Positions 48,518 through 56,467 of a stretch of 56,513 nt of DNA are shown here, piece after piece (position 1 is the stretch's first letter; each line of letters opens with the position of its first letter). The translations under genes were made by a program, and so were the position numbers. Origin of the DNA: an uncultured Anaerolineales bacterium (lineage in GTDB: Bacteria > Chloroflexota > Anaerolineae > Aggregatilineales > Aggregatilineaceae). Under the pieces are notes generated by a model that searched no databases, was not told where the DNA came from, and saw nothing but the letters and a program-made list of their open reading frames with translations. The stretch covers positions 1 to 56,513 of the forward strand of contig CAKZOB010000068.1 in assembly GCA_937135955.1 (NCBI GenBank), written 5' to 3'.

Positions 48518-49420
48518 GTGTCCTTCGAACCCATGCTGTTCGGGGCCGAAGAAGAAATCGCCGAACCCCGACCCCGGCAACGTGTCTGGCGCACCGCCTG
48601 GTTGGAGGCCATCGCGCTTTTTCTGCTCGCGTTCGCCCTGTATGCCCTGACGGATATTTTGGGGGTACTCTCCACTCGCCCCGCGTCAACGTCCGGGCGC
48701 ATGGGCATCGCCGTCCTGCCCGCATTGCTGTGGCTGTTTCTCTCCTACCGCGCCGAACGCCGCACCCGCCAGCCCCGCCCCCATCTGGTCGCGGTGCTGG
48801 TGCTGGGCGCGCTGGTTGCCAGCGGAGTCGCCCTCCCGCTAGAAGAGCACCTTTTCCAGCCAGAACGCTGGTTGCCCAGCCTGGATTTCTTTGGTCGCCT
48901 GCTCGGCTACGCTACTACAGTCGGTTTCACCGCCGAGTTCCTCAAATATCTGGTGCTACGCCACGCGATCTGGCCCCAGCATATCGGCCAGCGTCTGGAC
49001 GGCATCGCCTACGGGCTAGCCGTAGCGGTGGGTTTCGCCACTGTGCTGTCACTGCGCTATGCCCTGCTCACTGAAGCCACACTGGCCGCCACAGCCTTGC
49101 GCGTGGCAAGCATCACCCTGCCGCACCTGGCCGGTAGCGTGATAGTGGGCTTCTTCCTGGCCGAATTGTGGATCGGGCGGACGGCGATCTTATGGCTGCC
49201 CGCCGGACTCATCCTGGCCGCCCTGATCAGCGGCGCGCATTACGCTTTCCGGGCCATTGCCATCGTCGGCAGCCCTGGGGTTGGCAGCACTGGTAGTTCT
49301 CCGCTGCTGGGCCTGCTGCTGGCCGCCGGTTTCGCCGCAGCGACCTTTGCGCTCTTCGCCTTCATCATCACCAGCGCCGACGCCCGCGCGGCCCTGGCGC
49401 TCAGCCGACGCCTGCCATGA
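48518..49420 (+). CDS. PrsW-like multi-helix membrane protein
   Basis: 301 residues from GTG 48518, with GAGGAG eight bases upstream. It has about eight membrane helices. The region FTAEFLKYLVLRHAIW, then RLDGIAYGLAVAVGFATVLSLRY, follows PrsW-family proteases, where EExxK and later ENxxY motifs supply the active site. Here EE is AE (Glu and Lys kept) and the second Glu is Leu. The histidine in LPHLAGSVIVGFFLA is present. So it is a relative of intramembrane metalloproteases, perhaps not active. It overlaps the next gene by four bases (ATGA) and heads a three-gene operon with a serine protease. Confidence 0.7.
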   Translation: MSFEPMLFGAEEEIAEPRPRQRVWRTAWLEAIALFLLAFALYALTDILGVLSTRPASTSGRMGIAVLPALLWLFLSYRAERRTRQPRPHLVAVLVLGALVASGVALPLEEHLFQPERWLPSLDFFGRLLGYATTVGFTAEFLKYLVLRHAIWPQHIGQRLDGIAYGLAVAVGFATVLSLRYALLTEATLAATALRVASITLPHLAGSVIVGFFLAELWIGRTAILWLPAGLILAALISGAHYAFRAIAIVGSPGVGSTGSSPLLGLLLAAGFAAATFALFAFIITSADARAALALSRRLP

Positions 49421-50019
49421 GCAACTTCACGTCCTTTGAACCGTCGCCGCCGCTCAACCGGGTGCAGCGCTGGAATATCTATCTGGCCCTGGTCACCGCT
49501 GTGATCGTGCTCGGCCTGGGCCTGACCATGCGCAACACCGCACTGACCGCCACTCAGCCCTTTGAGAACCTGGAAGCAGGGGTGCGCGCCCAGGTACCCC
49601 GCGGCTGGCTGATTGACACCGCCGGGCCGGATTTCGTCATCCGCGCCCAGGACCCGGACGCGCTGCCCTTCAAGACCCTGTTACAAATCTCCGTCCTGCC
49701 CATCGGGCCGGACGCCACGCCGAACAAGGTGCTCGATCTCCTCACCATGGAACGGGCGGCGCGTTTCCCGGCCTACCGCGAACTGCTGCGCGCCGATCAG
49801 ACCGTGCGCGGCGAACCCGCCAAGCGCATGGAATATGTCTACACCCAGGACGAGCGCAATCCCTTCCAGGCGACTGTCTCATTGGTGATTCAAGGCGTGG
49901 ACGTAGTCGTGCTGCGGCGCGGCCAGGCGGTGATCATCACCTATCGCGAAGAGCGCAGCGCCTTCACCGACCATCTCTATTACTTCGAAAACCTGCTGCA
50001 GACCGTGGAGATCTTCTGA
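49417..50019 (+). CDS. Membrane-anchored protein, PsbP-like fold suspected
   Basis: 200 residues. A short cytoplasmic N-terminus and one helix (LALVTAVIVLGLGLTM) lead to an outside domain of ~150 residues with the feel of PsbP/Mog1-type proteins (VRAQVPRGWLIDTAGPDFVIRAQ, RGEPAKRMEYVYTQD, VDVVVLRRGQAVIITYREE, LYYFENLLQTVEIF). It is joined to both neighbours by overlapping stop and start codons (four bases upstream, one base downstream), so all three are probably made together. It may serve the downstream protease as a partner; that is inference. Confidence 0.68.
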   Translation: MSNFTSFEPSPPLNRVQRWNIYLALVTAVIVLGLGLTMRNTALTATQPFENLEAGVRAQVPRGWLIDTAGPDFVIRAQDPDALPFKTLLQISVLPIGPDATPNKVLDLLTMERAARFPAYRELLRADQTVRGEPAKRMEYVYTQDERNPFQATVSLVIQGVDVVVLRRGQAVIITYREERSAFTDHLYYFENLLQTVEIF

Positions 50020-52286
50020 TGTCCCGCCTGTCGCTCCGTCTGCCAGTTGTGCTAGCCCTGGTGACAACGCTGATTGTCTCACAGATCGCGCTGCTGAAGG
50101 CGCAGGACGACGAACCGCTCCCACCCGCGCCCGTCGAACTCAACGAGGAGGTCATCAAACGCGCCACGGTCTTCGTCATGCAGACCTACCAGAGCCGCGG
50201 GCAGCCGGTCATCTCGTGCGTTGGATCGGGCACGCTGGTCAGCGCCGACGGGCTGATCCTCACCAACGCTCACAATGTCTTGCCCAGCGAGACCTGTCGT
50301 TCCGACACCATCGTCGTCGCCATCACCGTGCGCCTCGACGAACCGCCCATCCCCACCTATGCCGCGGAAATTGTCGAGGCCAGCCGCGGCCTCGACCTGG
50401 CTGTGCTGCGCATCACACAGCATCTCGATGGGCGAATCATCGAGCCGGGCACGCTGCAACTGCCCTTCGTCGAATTAGGCGATTCCCAACAGGTCTCCCT
50501 GGACGACACGATCTCTGTCGTCGGCTATCCTGACTTCGGCGACGCGCCGGTCGAGGTGACGCGCGGGACAGTGAGCGGTTTCACCGCCGAGGCACGCGCA
50601 GGCAACCGCGCCTGGATTCGCACCAGCGCCACCATCCCTGGCACCATGAGCGGCGGCGGCGCTTACAATCGCCAGGGACGGCTGATCGGCATCCCCACCA
50701 TCGCCCCCGCCCGCGTCGGAGGCGTGACTGTAGACTGTCGCATCATCCAGGACTCAAACGGTGACGGGCGCGCCGACGCCAACGATCAGTGCGTCCCCGT
50801 GGGGGGGTTCATCAGCGCCTTGCGTCCGTCACATCTGGCGCGCGGCCTGGTGCGCGCGGCTACGCTGGGCATCAGCCGGGGACAGGAATACCCGCGCACC
50901 CTGCCGCCGTTGCCTGCTGACCCGCCGCGCTTCAGCCGTCTGTTCTTCACCACGCGCATCAACGAGGCGGGCATTCCGGCCAACGTAGTTACCGCTGTAC
51001 CCACCGGCACAACCAGCCTCTACCTGGTATTCGACTACGACAACATGGTAGACGGCATGGTCTATGAGTTGCGCGTGACAGTGGATGACGTGCCCAGCGC
51101 CAGTCACAGCCTGCCCCCCACCGCCTGGAGCGGTGGCGAACGCGGCACCTGGTACATCGGCAGTTCGGGCACCCCCTGGGAAAACGGCCTGTATAGCTTC
51201 CGCCTTTTCATCGAAGGTCGCGAAGCAGCCAGCCAGAACCTGATCATCGGCGGCGGCCCGCGCGAGACGCCACAGTTCAGCGACATCGTCTTCGGCTTTC
51301 CCGACGCAGACGGCAACCTGACCGGCACCAGCTACGTGTTGCCAGAAGGCAGCGCGGTGCAGGCGCGTTTCAATTACCGCTTCATGACGCCCGGCCTCAC
51401 CTGGAGCTATATCTGGTATTTCGAGGGAGCCGAAATCCTGCGCGACACGCAGCCCTGGCAGGGCGAAGCGCAGGGTATATGGGTGATGCCCGCCGCCGGT
51501 GAGTTCCTGCCCGGCCAGTATCGGCTGGAGCTTTACATCGAAAATGCCCTCAGCGCCACCGCCGACTTCATTGTTGCAGGCGGCGCGCAGGCGACCGGCC
51601 CCCTTGTCTTCAGCGAATTTCGCTTCACCACAGAGCAGATAGACGGCGTGCCTACCGGCCCGGTCCGTGCCGACTTTCCGGCAGGGATCGCACAGCTCTA
51701 TGCCTTTTTCAACTGGCGTCTGCTGGCCCAGGGCACGCCCTGGACACGCCGCTGGCTGGTGGACGGAGACATCCTGTTTGAGATCACCGAACCCTGGGGC
51801 GCTCCGCCTGATGGCGAGAACTACTATCTGGGCCTGGACAGCCTGACCACCCTGCCCGACGGTACCTATGAGGTCGAGTTGCTTGTCGGCAACATCGTGC
51901 TGGGCAGAGCCAGTGCCAAAGTAGGGCTGGGACAATTGCCAGTCGGCGTGTTCGCCAGCGCCGAAGGGGTGCTGATGAGCGGGCGCATCACCGACGCTGA
52001 GACCGGCGCGGGCGTCCCTGGCGTGATGTTTATCGTGCTCAAACCCGAATTCAGCGTCGAAGACTTTACGTGGAACCAGGCGCAGGTGCTTGACCTGGCC
52101 CTGGCCGACAACGAGGGACGTTTCCAGATCGCCACCTTGCTGCCACGTGGCACAGCCGAAGAACCTGCGCTGTACAGCATTCTGGTTCGTGCGGCAGGCT
52201 ACTTGCCCCTCAGCGCAGATGGGATTATTGTTACCGATAGCACGGCCAGCCCGGTCGAGATCAACGTAGCGCTCAGCCGCAACTGA
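50019..52286 (+). CDS. Secreted trypsin-like serine protease with C-terminal beta domains
   Basis: 755 residues. A signal peptide or anchor (VVLALVTTLIVSQIALL) precedes an S1/HtrA-type protease domain (about 40-290). The catalytic triad is His85 (LTNAHNV), Asp126 (GLDLAVLRI) and Ser211 (IPGTMSGGGAYN); the usual GNSGG reads TMSGG. There is a TSP3-like calcium segment, DSNGDGRADANDQC, near 245-258. After it, without a PDZ domain, are repeated beta domains of ~110 residues (each with an F-x-F/Y start and SYIWYFEG or RRWLVDG). The C-terminal domain (MSGRITDAETGAGVPGVMF) is a carboxypeptidase-regulatory-like fold. ATG overlaps the preceding stop by one base (TGATG). Confidence 0.88.
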   Translation: MSRLSLRLPVVLALVTTLIVSQIALLKAQDDEPLPPAPVELNEEVIKRATVFVMQTYQSRGQPVISCVGSGTLVSADGLILTNAHNVLPSETCRSDTIVVAITVRLDEPPIPTYAAEIVEASRGLDLAVLRITQHLDGRIIEPGTLQLPFVELGDSQQVSLDDTISVVGYPDFGDAPVEVTRGTVSGFTAEARAGNRAWIRTSATIPGTMSGGGAYNRQGRLIGIPTIAPARVGGVTVDCRIIQDSNGDGRADANDQCVPVGGFISALRPSHLARGLVRAATLGISRGQEYPRTLPPLPADPPRFSRLFFTTRINEAGIPANVVTAVPTGTTSLYLVFDYDNMVDGMVYELRVTVDDVPSASHSLPPTAWSGGERGTWYIGSSGTPWENGLYSFRLFIEGREAASQNLIIGGGPRETPQFSDIVFGFPDADGNLTGTSYVLPEGSAVQARFNYRFMTPGLTWSYIWYFEGAEILRDTQPWQGEAQGIWVMPAAGEFLPGQYRLELYIENALSATADFIVAGGAQATGPLVFSEFRFTTEQIDGVPTGPVRADFPAGIAQLYAFFNWRLLAQGTPWTRRWLVDGDILFEITEPWGAPPDGENYYLGLDSLTTLPDGTYEVELLVGNIVLGRASAKVGLGQLPVGVFASAEGVLMSGRITDAETGAGVPGVMFIVLKPEFSVEDFTWNQAQVLDLALADNEGRFQIATLLPRGTAEEPALYSILVRAAGYLPLSADGIIVTDSTASPVEINVALSRN

Positions 52287-52304
52287 GCGACGCGCGCGTT
52301 CGCG

Positions 52305-52417
52305 TTTTGGGGCAGTGATCTGGAATCGCGGGGGCACAGAGGAGAAAAAAGAAGAATGAAAGACTCTGTGTCCCCCTCTGTGACCTGTGTGCATTCTGTG
52401 ATGAATTTTGCCCCAAA
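52305..52417. repeat. Dispersed repeat with terminal inverted repeats, copy 2
   Basis: Inner arms TTTGGGGCA (52306-52314) and TGCCCCAAA (52409-52417) are perfect. The centre has GGGGCACAGAGGAGAAAAAA on one side and CTCTGTGTCCCCCTCTGTG on the other. It matches the organisation of the repeat at 48065-48212. The copies lie on either side of the three-gene protease operon. Confidence 0.6.
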
Positions 52418-52549
52418 TGCAAATGTACTCAGCGGCAGGCCGGGCTTGAGATGCGCCAGCACAGCCGCTATACTCCACTGATAAGAGCAGGAAGCAGAGT
52501 ACCCCTGAATGGCGCGCAATTACCCAGACATGTTTCGAGGTGAGGGGTT

Positions 52550-53212
52550 ATGTCAAACACAACCGACAAGCCTGTCCTGATCATTCACGAGGGTGAACGC
52601 GCGGGCCAGCGCTGGGTCATGCGCGAAGATGAACTGGTAATCGGGCGCGGCGCAGAATGCGACCTGGTCCTGCCAGAACGCCAGGTCTCGCGCGAACATA
52701 TCCGCATCTTCCGCGAAGGCGACACCTACTATCTGGAAGACCTGGATAGCAAGAACGGCACCTGGGTCAATGGGCGGCAAATCAAGAACACCCGCGTTCC
52801 CCTCAAGGACGGCGACGAAATACAGATCGCCCTGGTAGTCAAGATCACCTTCGTCGGCTCAGAAGCAACCGCCCCTCTCTTCATGGATGAATTGCCCCAC
52901 TCCCTGGGCCGCTTGCAGATCAACCGCGACTCCCGCCGAGTCTTCATCAATGGCATCGAGGTAGACCCGCCTCTCAGTCTGCCTCAGTATCGGCTGCTCG
53001 AACTGCTCTACGACAGCGCCGGAGCGGTACGCACTCGCGACGAAGTGATCGAAGCCGTCTGGCCCGATGCGGTAGGCGAAGGTGTCAGCGAACAGGCCAT
53101 TGACGCGCTGGTGCGCCGTCTGCGCGACCGGCTGGCCGAAATTGACCCGCATCATCAGTACATCGTGACGGTGCGCGGGCACGGTTTTCGGCTGGACAAT
53201 CCGCTCGACTGA
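52550..53212 (+). CDS. FHA domain fused to OmpR-type winged-helix DNA-binding domain
   Basis: 220 residues. ATG 52550 lies behind GAGGTGAGGGG. Residues ~10-100 form a forkhead-associated domain that binds phosphothreonine: LVIGRGAECDLVLPERQVSREHIRI and DLDSKNGTWVNGRQI have the conserved Gly-Arg, Ser-x-x-His and Asn-Gly residues. Residues ~118-218 form an OmpR/PhoB-type winged helix (LPQYRLLELLYDSAGAVRTRDEVIEAVWPD, VSEQAIDALVRRLRDRL, YIVTVRGHGFRL). There is no receiver domain, so the DNA-binding part is probably controlled by a Ser/Thr kinase rather than a histidine kinase. It lies upstream of the pilin-lectin gene on the same strand. The targets are unknown. Confidence 0.9.
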   Translation: MSNTTDKPVLIIHEGERAGQRWVMREDELVIGRGAECDLVLPERQVSREHIRIFREGDTYYLEDLDSKNGTWVNGRQIKNTRVPLKDGDEIQIALVVKITFVGSEATAPLFMDELPHSLGRLQINRDSRRVFINGIEVDPPLSLPQYRLLELLYDSAGAVRTRDEVIEAVWPDAVGEGVSEQAIDALVRRLRDRLAEIDPHHQYIVTVRGHGFRLDNPLD

Positions 53213-53409
53213 GCCAATCCGTTCGTTGCCGCCATCTCATTCCCATCCTTCACACCCCAGCCCTGCCTGCCAGGTTGCAGCGTACGAGGTTGGCTGCTGC
53301 GGCCTGTCATGATTCCTGCACAAATTCCGCACGCCCCTTTGATCCGTCTTCAATTTGCCCTTGTTATGATGCAGGATGAAAGATCAGGTCACGCTGGAGG
53401 GTTGTCAGA

Positions 53410-54201
53410 ATGGCACGCTTCGTTCGTCTGGGTCACAAGGCTTCGCAAAGAGGACAGGGGCTGGTTGAGTACGCACTGCTGCTGGCGCTGGTCGGTCTGA
53501 CAGGCACTATAGCGCTCACTGCAACTGGCACTTCGCTCAAAGAAGCTTACGACAATGTGGTGACCGCCCTGAATGGGGACGTGCCCATCGTGGAGCAGGG
53601 ACAGATACCTGACGACCAGGATAGCGGCAAAGCGCTGAGGACAGACCTCGACAACGACGGGGTCCCTGATACCGCCGACAACTGCCCCAAGGGCGCCAAT
53701 CCTGACCAGCATGACGCCGACCTGGACGGGTCGGGCGATGTGTGCGATTTCACCCACTACGTCAACATTGGCAGTTCCACCGTCTTCAAGGATGGTCAGG
53801 GCAGTGTTTGGTTGGCCGAATATGGGCTGACATCCAAAGGCAAGATATACCGCAAGACATTCGCCGGCCAGGAAATTGCAGGTACCGATCTGGACTTCAT
53901 CTACCAGAGCATGGCCTATGCCAGCAAACAGCTCGACTGGCAGACATCCGGTCTACCCAACGGCACCTATACGGTCACGCTGCACTTCACGGAGGCCGAC
54001 GCAAAGCACCCCAGCACTTTCCACATCAAGGTGCAGAGGAAAATGGTGCAGCAGCGTTTCACACCTTTTGCAGGGCAGACCTTCGTCGCCTACACAGTGA
54101 CCACTACCGCCGAAGTCACTGACGGCACGCTCCTGGTAGAGCTGCTGCCGGTTAAGAACTATCCCAGCCTGTGCGGCGTCTCGCTTACGCTCGCTTCATA
54201 A
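53410..54201 (+). CDS. Flp-type pilin fused to thrombospondin-3 repeat and malectin-like domain
   Basis: 263 residues from ATG 53410, with GGAGG nine bases upstream. Residues 1-55 are a Flp/type IVb prepilin: RGQGLVEYALLLALVGL, with probable cleavage after Gly15, Glu at +5 and Tyr at +6 of the mature form. Residues ~78-113 form a thrombospondin type-3 calcium repeat (DLDNDGVPDTADNC, DADLDGSGDVCD). Residues ~117-263 resemble malectin, a carbohydrate-binding fold (YVNIGSSTVFKDGQGSVW, then LPNGTYTVTLHFTEAD). It could sit in or at the tip of a Tad-type pilus and bind sugars; that is inference. No tad genes are in the window. It follows the FHA regulator after 197 bases. Confidence 0.82.
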   Translation: MARFVRLGHKASQRGQGLVEYALLLALVGLTGTIALTATGTSLKEAYDNVVTALNGDVPIVEQGQIPDDQDSGKALRTDLDNDGVPDTADNCPKGANPDQHDADLDGSGDVCDFTHYVNIGSSTVFKDGQGSVWLAEYGLTSKGKIYRKTFAGQEIAGTDLDFIYQSMAYASKQLDWQTSGLPNGTYTVTLHFTEADAKHPSTFHIKVQRKMVQQRFTPFAGQTFVAYTVTTTAEVTDGTLLVELLPVKNYPSLCGVSLTLAS

Positions 54202-54221
54202 GTCTGGCGGGGGGGAAGCCA

Positions 54222-54256
54222 GGCACAAGGGTGAGTCAGGCACTTGCCCTTGTGCC
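54222..54256. terminator. Terminator hairpin between convergent genes
   Basis: A perfect 10-base inverted repeat GGCACAAGGG / CCCTTGTGCC with a 15-base loop, extended by CCA/TGG around one bulge. The following T content (GGTTCTCTTG) is weak. It lies between the pilin-lectin and amidohydrolase stops. Confidence 0.7.
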
Positions 54257-54282
54257 CTGGTTCTCTTGTCAGCAATCCGCTT

Positions 54283-56262
54283 CTAGCACAGATCAACGTA
54301 TTCCATGCGCACCCGCTCCGCCGGAGAGATGCCTAACACCTCGTTGAGAATCTCCGCCGTCAGCGCCGCCTTGTATTCGGCGTCGCGCTGCGACCAGGTG
54401 CGCGACTTGATTTCGATATACCGATGCTCGGCCTTGGGCATCATGATCTGATCTAGATTGACGTAAAACAGCACGCCCTTGTAGAGCACATGCCAGCGCA
54501 GGCGATCTTTGTGTACCTCGCATTCTCGATGCGCTTTGAAATACTCGCGATAGAAGCGCAGCGGGCGATCCGCTGGCGCGATGAAGCGCGAATGCGAGAG
54601 CAACACCGCCTCATCGAACTCGCGCGCCTTGTCGGGGATGGTGTAGGTCAGGCGAGTGCGCACTGAGACCGGTTCGCCCCCTTCGCCAATGAAATCATCT
54701 TCGCGATAGCGCACCCGGCCTTGATCTTCGTCGTCGAACAGGAAATAAGTATCGTACTGCCGGTAATGATGGTGCTTGACCACCTGCACTGCTGGATTCT
54801 GCAGCAGACGGGCGATCAGGGCCTCGCCGTCGCCTTGTACAATAGCTTTCACCTGGATTTCAAAACTCTCTTCTTGCTGCAGGCCACCGATCGCCACCAG
54901 CTTATTGAGCACATTGCCTTCGCGGGCGATCAGGAAAGCGTCCATCCGTCGCGCGTATTCCTCAGCCTGCTGCTGGATAGCGAGCTCGTCCAGCGTGAGC
55001 AACGCCCGGTCGCGCATCAACCAGCGCCCGTTGACCATCACATGCTGCACATCCGCCGCCTGCCCTGCATACACAATCTGCGAGTAGATCGCGTTGGGAT
55101 CGCGCTCGAAACGCGGCGTATTGTGCACCGGCTGATGATCCAGCACGATCAGGTCGGCGCGCTTACCCGGCTCCAGGCTGCCAGTCAGGCTGCCCAGCCC
55201 CAGCGCCTCGGCTCCCCAGCGCGTTGCCATCAACAGTGCTTCTCTGGCGGGCAGCACCTCCGGGTCGAAGGTCGCGCCTTTTGCCAGCAGCGCCGCCAGC
55301 CGCATTTCCTCGAACATATCCAGGTCGTTGTTGCTGGCCGCGCCATCCGTGCCGATGCTCAGTCGCACGCCCCGTTCGAGCATTTCCTTGACTGGCGCAA
55401 TGCCGCTGGCCAGCTTCAGGTTGCTAGTGGGGTTATGGGCGACCGCCACCCCGTGTTGGACCAGCAGCCGAATCTGCTCAGTATCAACGTGCGCGCAGTG
55501 CGCGGCGATCGTCCGGGCGCGGAAGACTCCCAATTCAGCCACGCGGCTGACCACCTTCTTCTCGAACTCGGCCCAACTTTCTTCGGCCTCCTGACGGGTC
55601 TCCAGGATGTGAATCTGCAGCGGGACGTTGTAGGACAGGGCCAGCTCAGCACACGCCTGCAGAATCTCGTCGGTGCAGGTATACGGCGCGTGCGGCGCAA
55701 CGGAGGGCACGATCAGCGGATGATCGCGCCACTCTTCGATGAAATGCCGGGTATAGGCCAGGCTCTGTTCATAACTCTCAGCGTCGGGGGTAGGAAATTT
55801 CATCACCGTCTGTCCGCATACCCCTCGCAGACCGGCTTCTGCCGTCGCCGCTGCCACGTCCGCCTCGTAATAGTACATGTCGGCGAAAAGAGTTGTGCCG
55901 CCGCGAATCATCTCGGCGCAAGATAGTTGCGTGCCCAGCCGCACGAACTCCGGGCTGACGAATTCGCGCTCGACCGGCATCATGTAGCCCATGAGCCACA
56001 CGTCCAGGCGCAGGTCGTCAGCCATGGCCCGCAGCAGCGACATGGGCATGTGCGTATGCGCGTTGACCATGCCCGGCATGATGATCTGCCCCCGGCAATC
56101 CACCTCGTGCTCGGCCCGATACTGCGCGCGTACGGCTTCCTGCGGCCCAACCGCGACGATGCTATCTCCGCGTATGGCAACCGCGCCGGGTGCGAAGGTA
56201 TCCAGGTGTTGGTTCATGGTCAACACCGTGCCGCCGAATAGAAGCGTATCAACGTGTTGCAT
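54283..56262 (-). CDS. SAH/MTA-deaminase-like amidohydrolase fused to a CYTH-like domain
   Basis: 659 residues, about 220 more than a usual MtaD/SsnA amidohydrolase. Residues 1-430 are the metal-dependent amidohydrolase: NAHTHMPM (His69, His71), VAPHAPYTC (His191), LQIHILETRQEAEES (His218), AAHCAHVD and SIGTDGAASNNDLDMFEEMR (Asp306), as in enzymes deaminating S-adenosylhomocysteine or 5'-methylthioadenosine. After a helical link, residues ~465-659 look like a CYTH tunnel domain (FEIQVKAI, RVRYREDD, VRTRLTYT, HRYIEIKSRTWSQRDAEY), which usually binds triphosphates and metal; its ExExK start reads ExQxK. ATG 56262 has AAAGGA seven bases upstream. The fusion is unusual. Confidence 0.82.
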   Translation of the reverse strand: MQHVDTLLFGGTVLTMNQHLDTFAPGAVAIRGDSIVAVGPQEAVRAQYRAEHEVDCRGQIIMPGMVNAHTHMPMSLLRAMADDLRLDVWLMGYMMPVEREFVSPEFVRLGTQLSCAEMIRGGTTLFADMYYYEADVAAATAEAGLRGVCGQTVMKFPTPDAESYEQSLAYTRHFIEEWRDHPLIVPSVAPHAPYTCTDEILQACAELALSYNVPLQIHILETRQEAEESWAEFEKKVVSRVAELGVFRARTIAAHCAHVDTEQIRLLVQHGVAVAHNPTSNLKLASGIAPVKEMLERGVRLSIGTDGAASNNDLDMFEEMRLAALLAKGATFDPEVLPAREALLMATRWGAEALGLGSLTGSLEPGKRADLIVLDHQPVHNTPRFERDPNAIYSQIVYAGQAADVQHVMVNGRWLMRDRALLTLDELAIQQQAEEYARRMDAFLIAREGNVLNKLVAIGGLQQEESFEIQVKAIVQGDGEALIARLLQNPAVQVVKHHHYRQYDTYFLFDDEDQGRVRYREDDFIGEGGEPVSVRTRLTYTIPDKAREFDEAVLLSHSRFIAPADRPLRFYREYFKAHRECEVHKDRLRWHVLYKGVLFYVNLDQIMMPKAEHRYIEIKSRTWSQRDAEYKAALTAEILNEVLGISPAERVRMEYVDLC

Positions 56263-56294
56263 GATTGCCGTCCTTTCAGGGTAGAATTCTGTTC

Positions 56295-56300
56295 ATTATA
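56295..56300 (-). promoter_or_regulatory. Candidate -10 box of the amidohydrolase gene
   Basis: A perfect TATAAT on the minus strand 32 bases before the ATG at 56262. The matching -35 position (CTCACA) is weak. Confidence 0.45.
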
Positions 56301-56371
56301 ACCTGATTTCCGGGCTATGTGAGCGTTTTTCGCCTGCAGGGTGCGCGGGATTGCATCAAACCGCTTGCCGC

Positions 56372-56467
56372 TTTACCTCACCCCCAGCCTCGCTACGCTC
56401 GGCTTGCCCCCTCTCCGACGCGGGGAGGGGGCACGAGGCGCGCCAGCGCCGAGTGGGGGTGAGGTCA
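56372..56467. repeat. Palindromic repeat, copy 2
   Basis: Arms ACCTCACCCCC (56375-56385) and GGGGGTGAGGT (56455-56465) are perfect, with inner CGCTACGCTCGGC and CGCGCCAGCGCCGAG. Ends and core match the copy at 48304-48403. It carries no gene. Confidence 0.78.
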
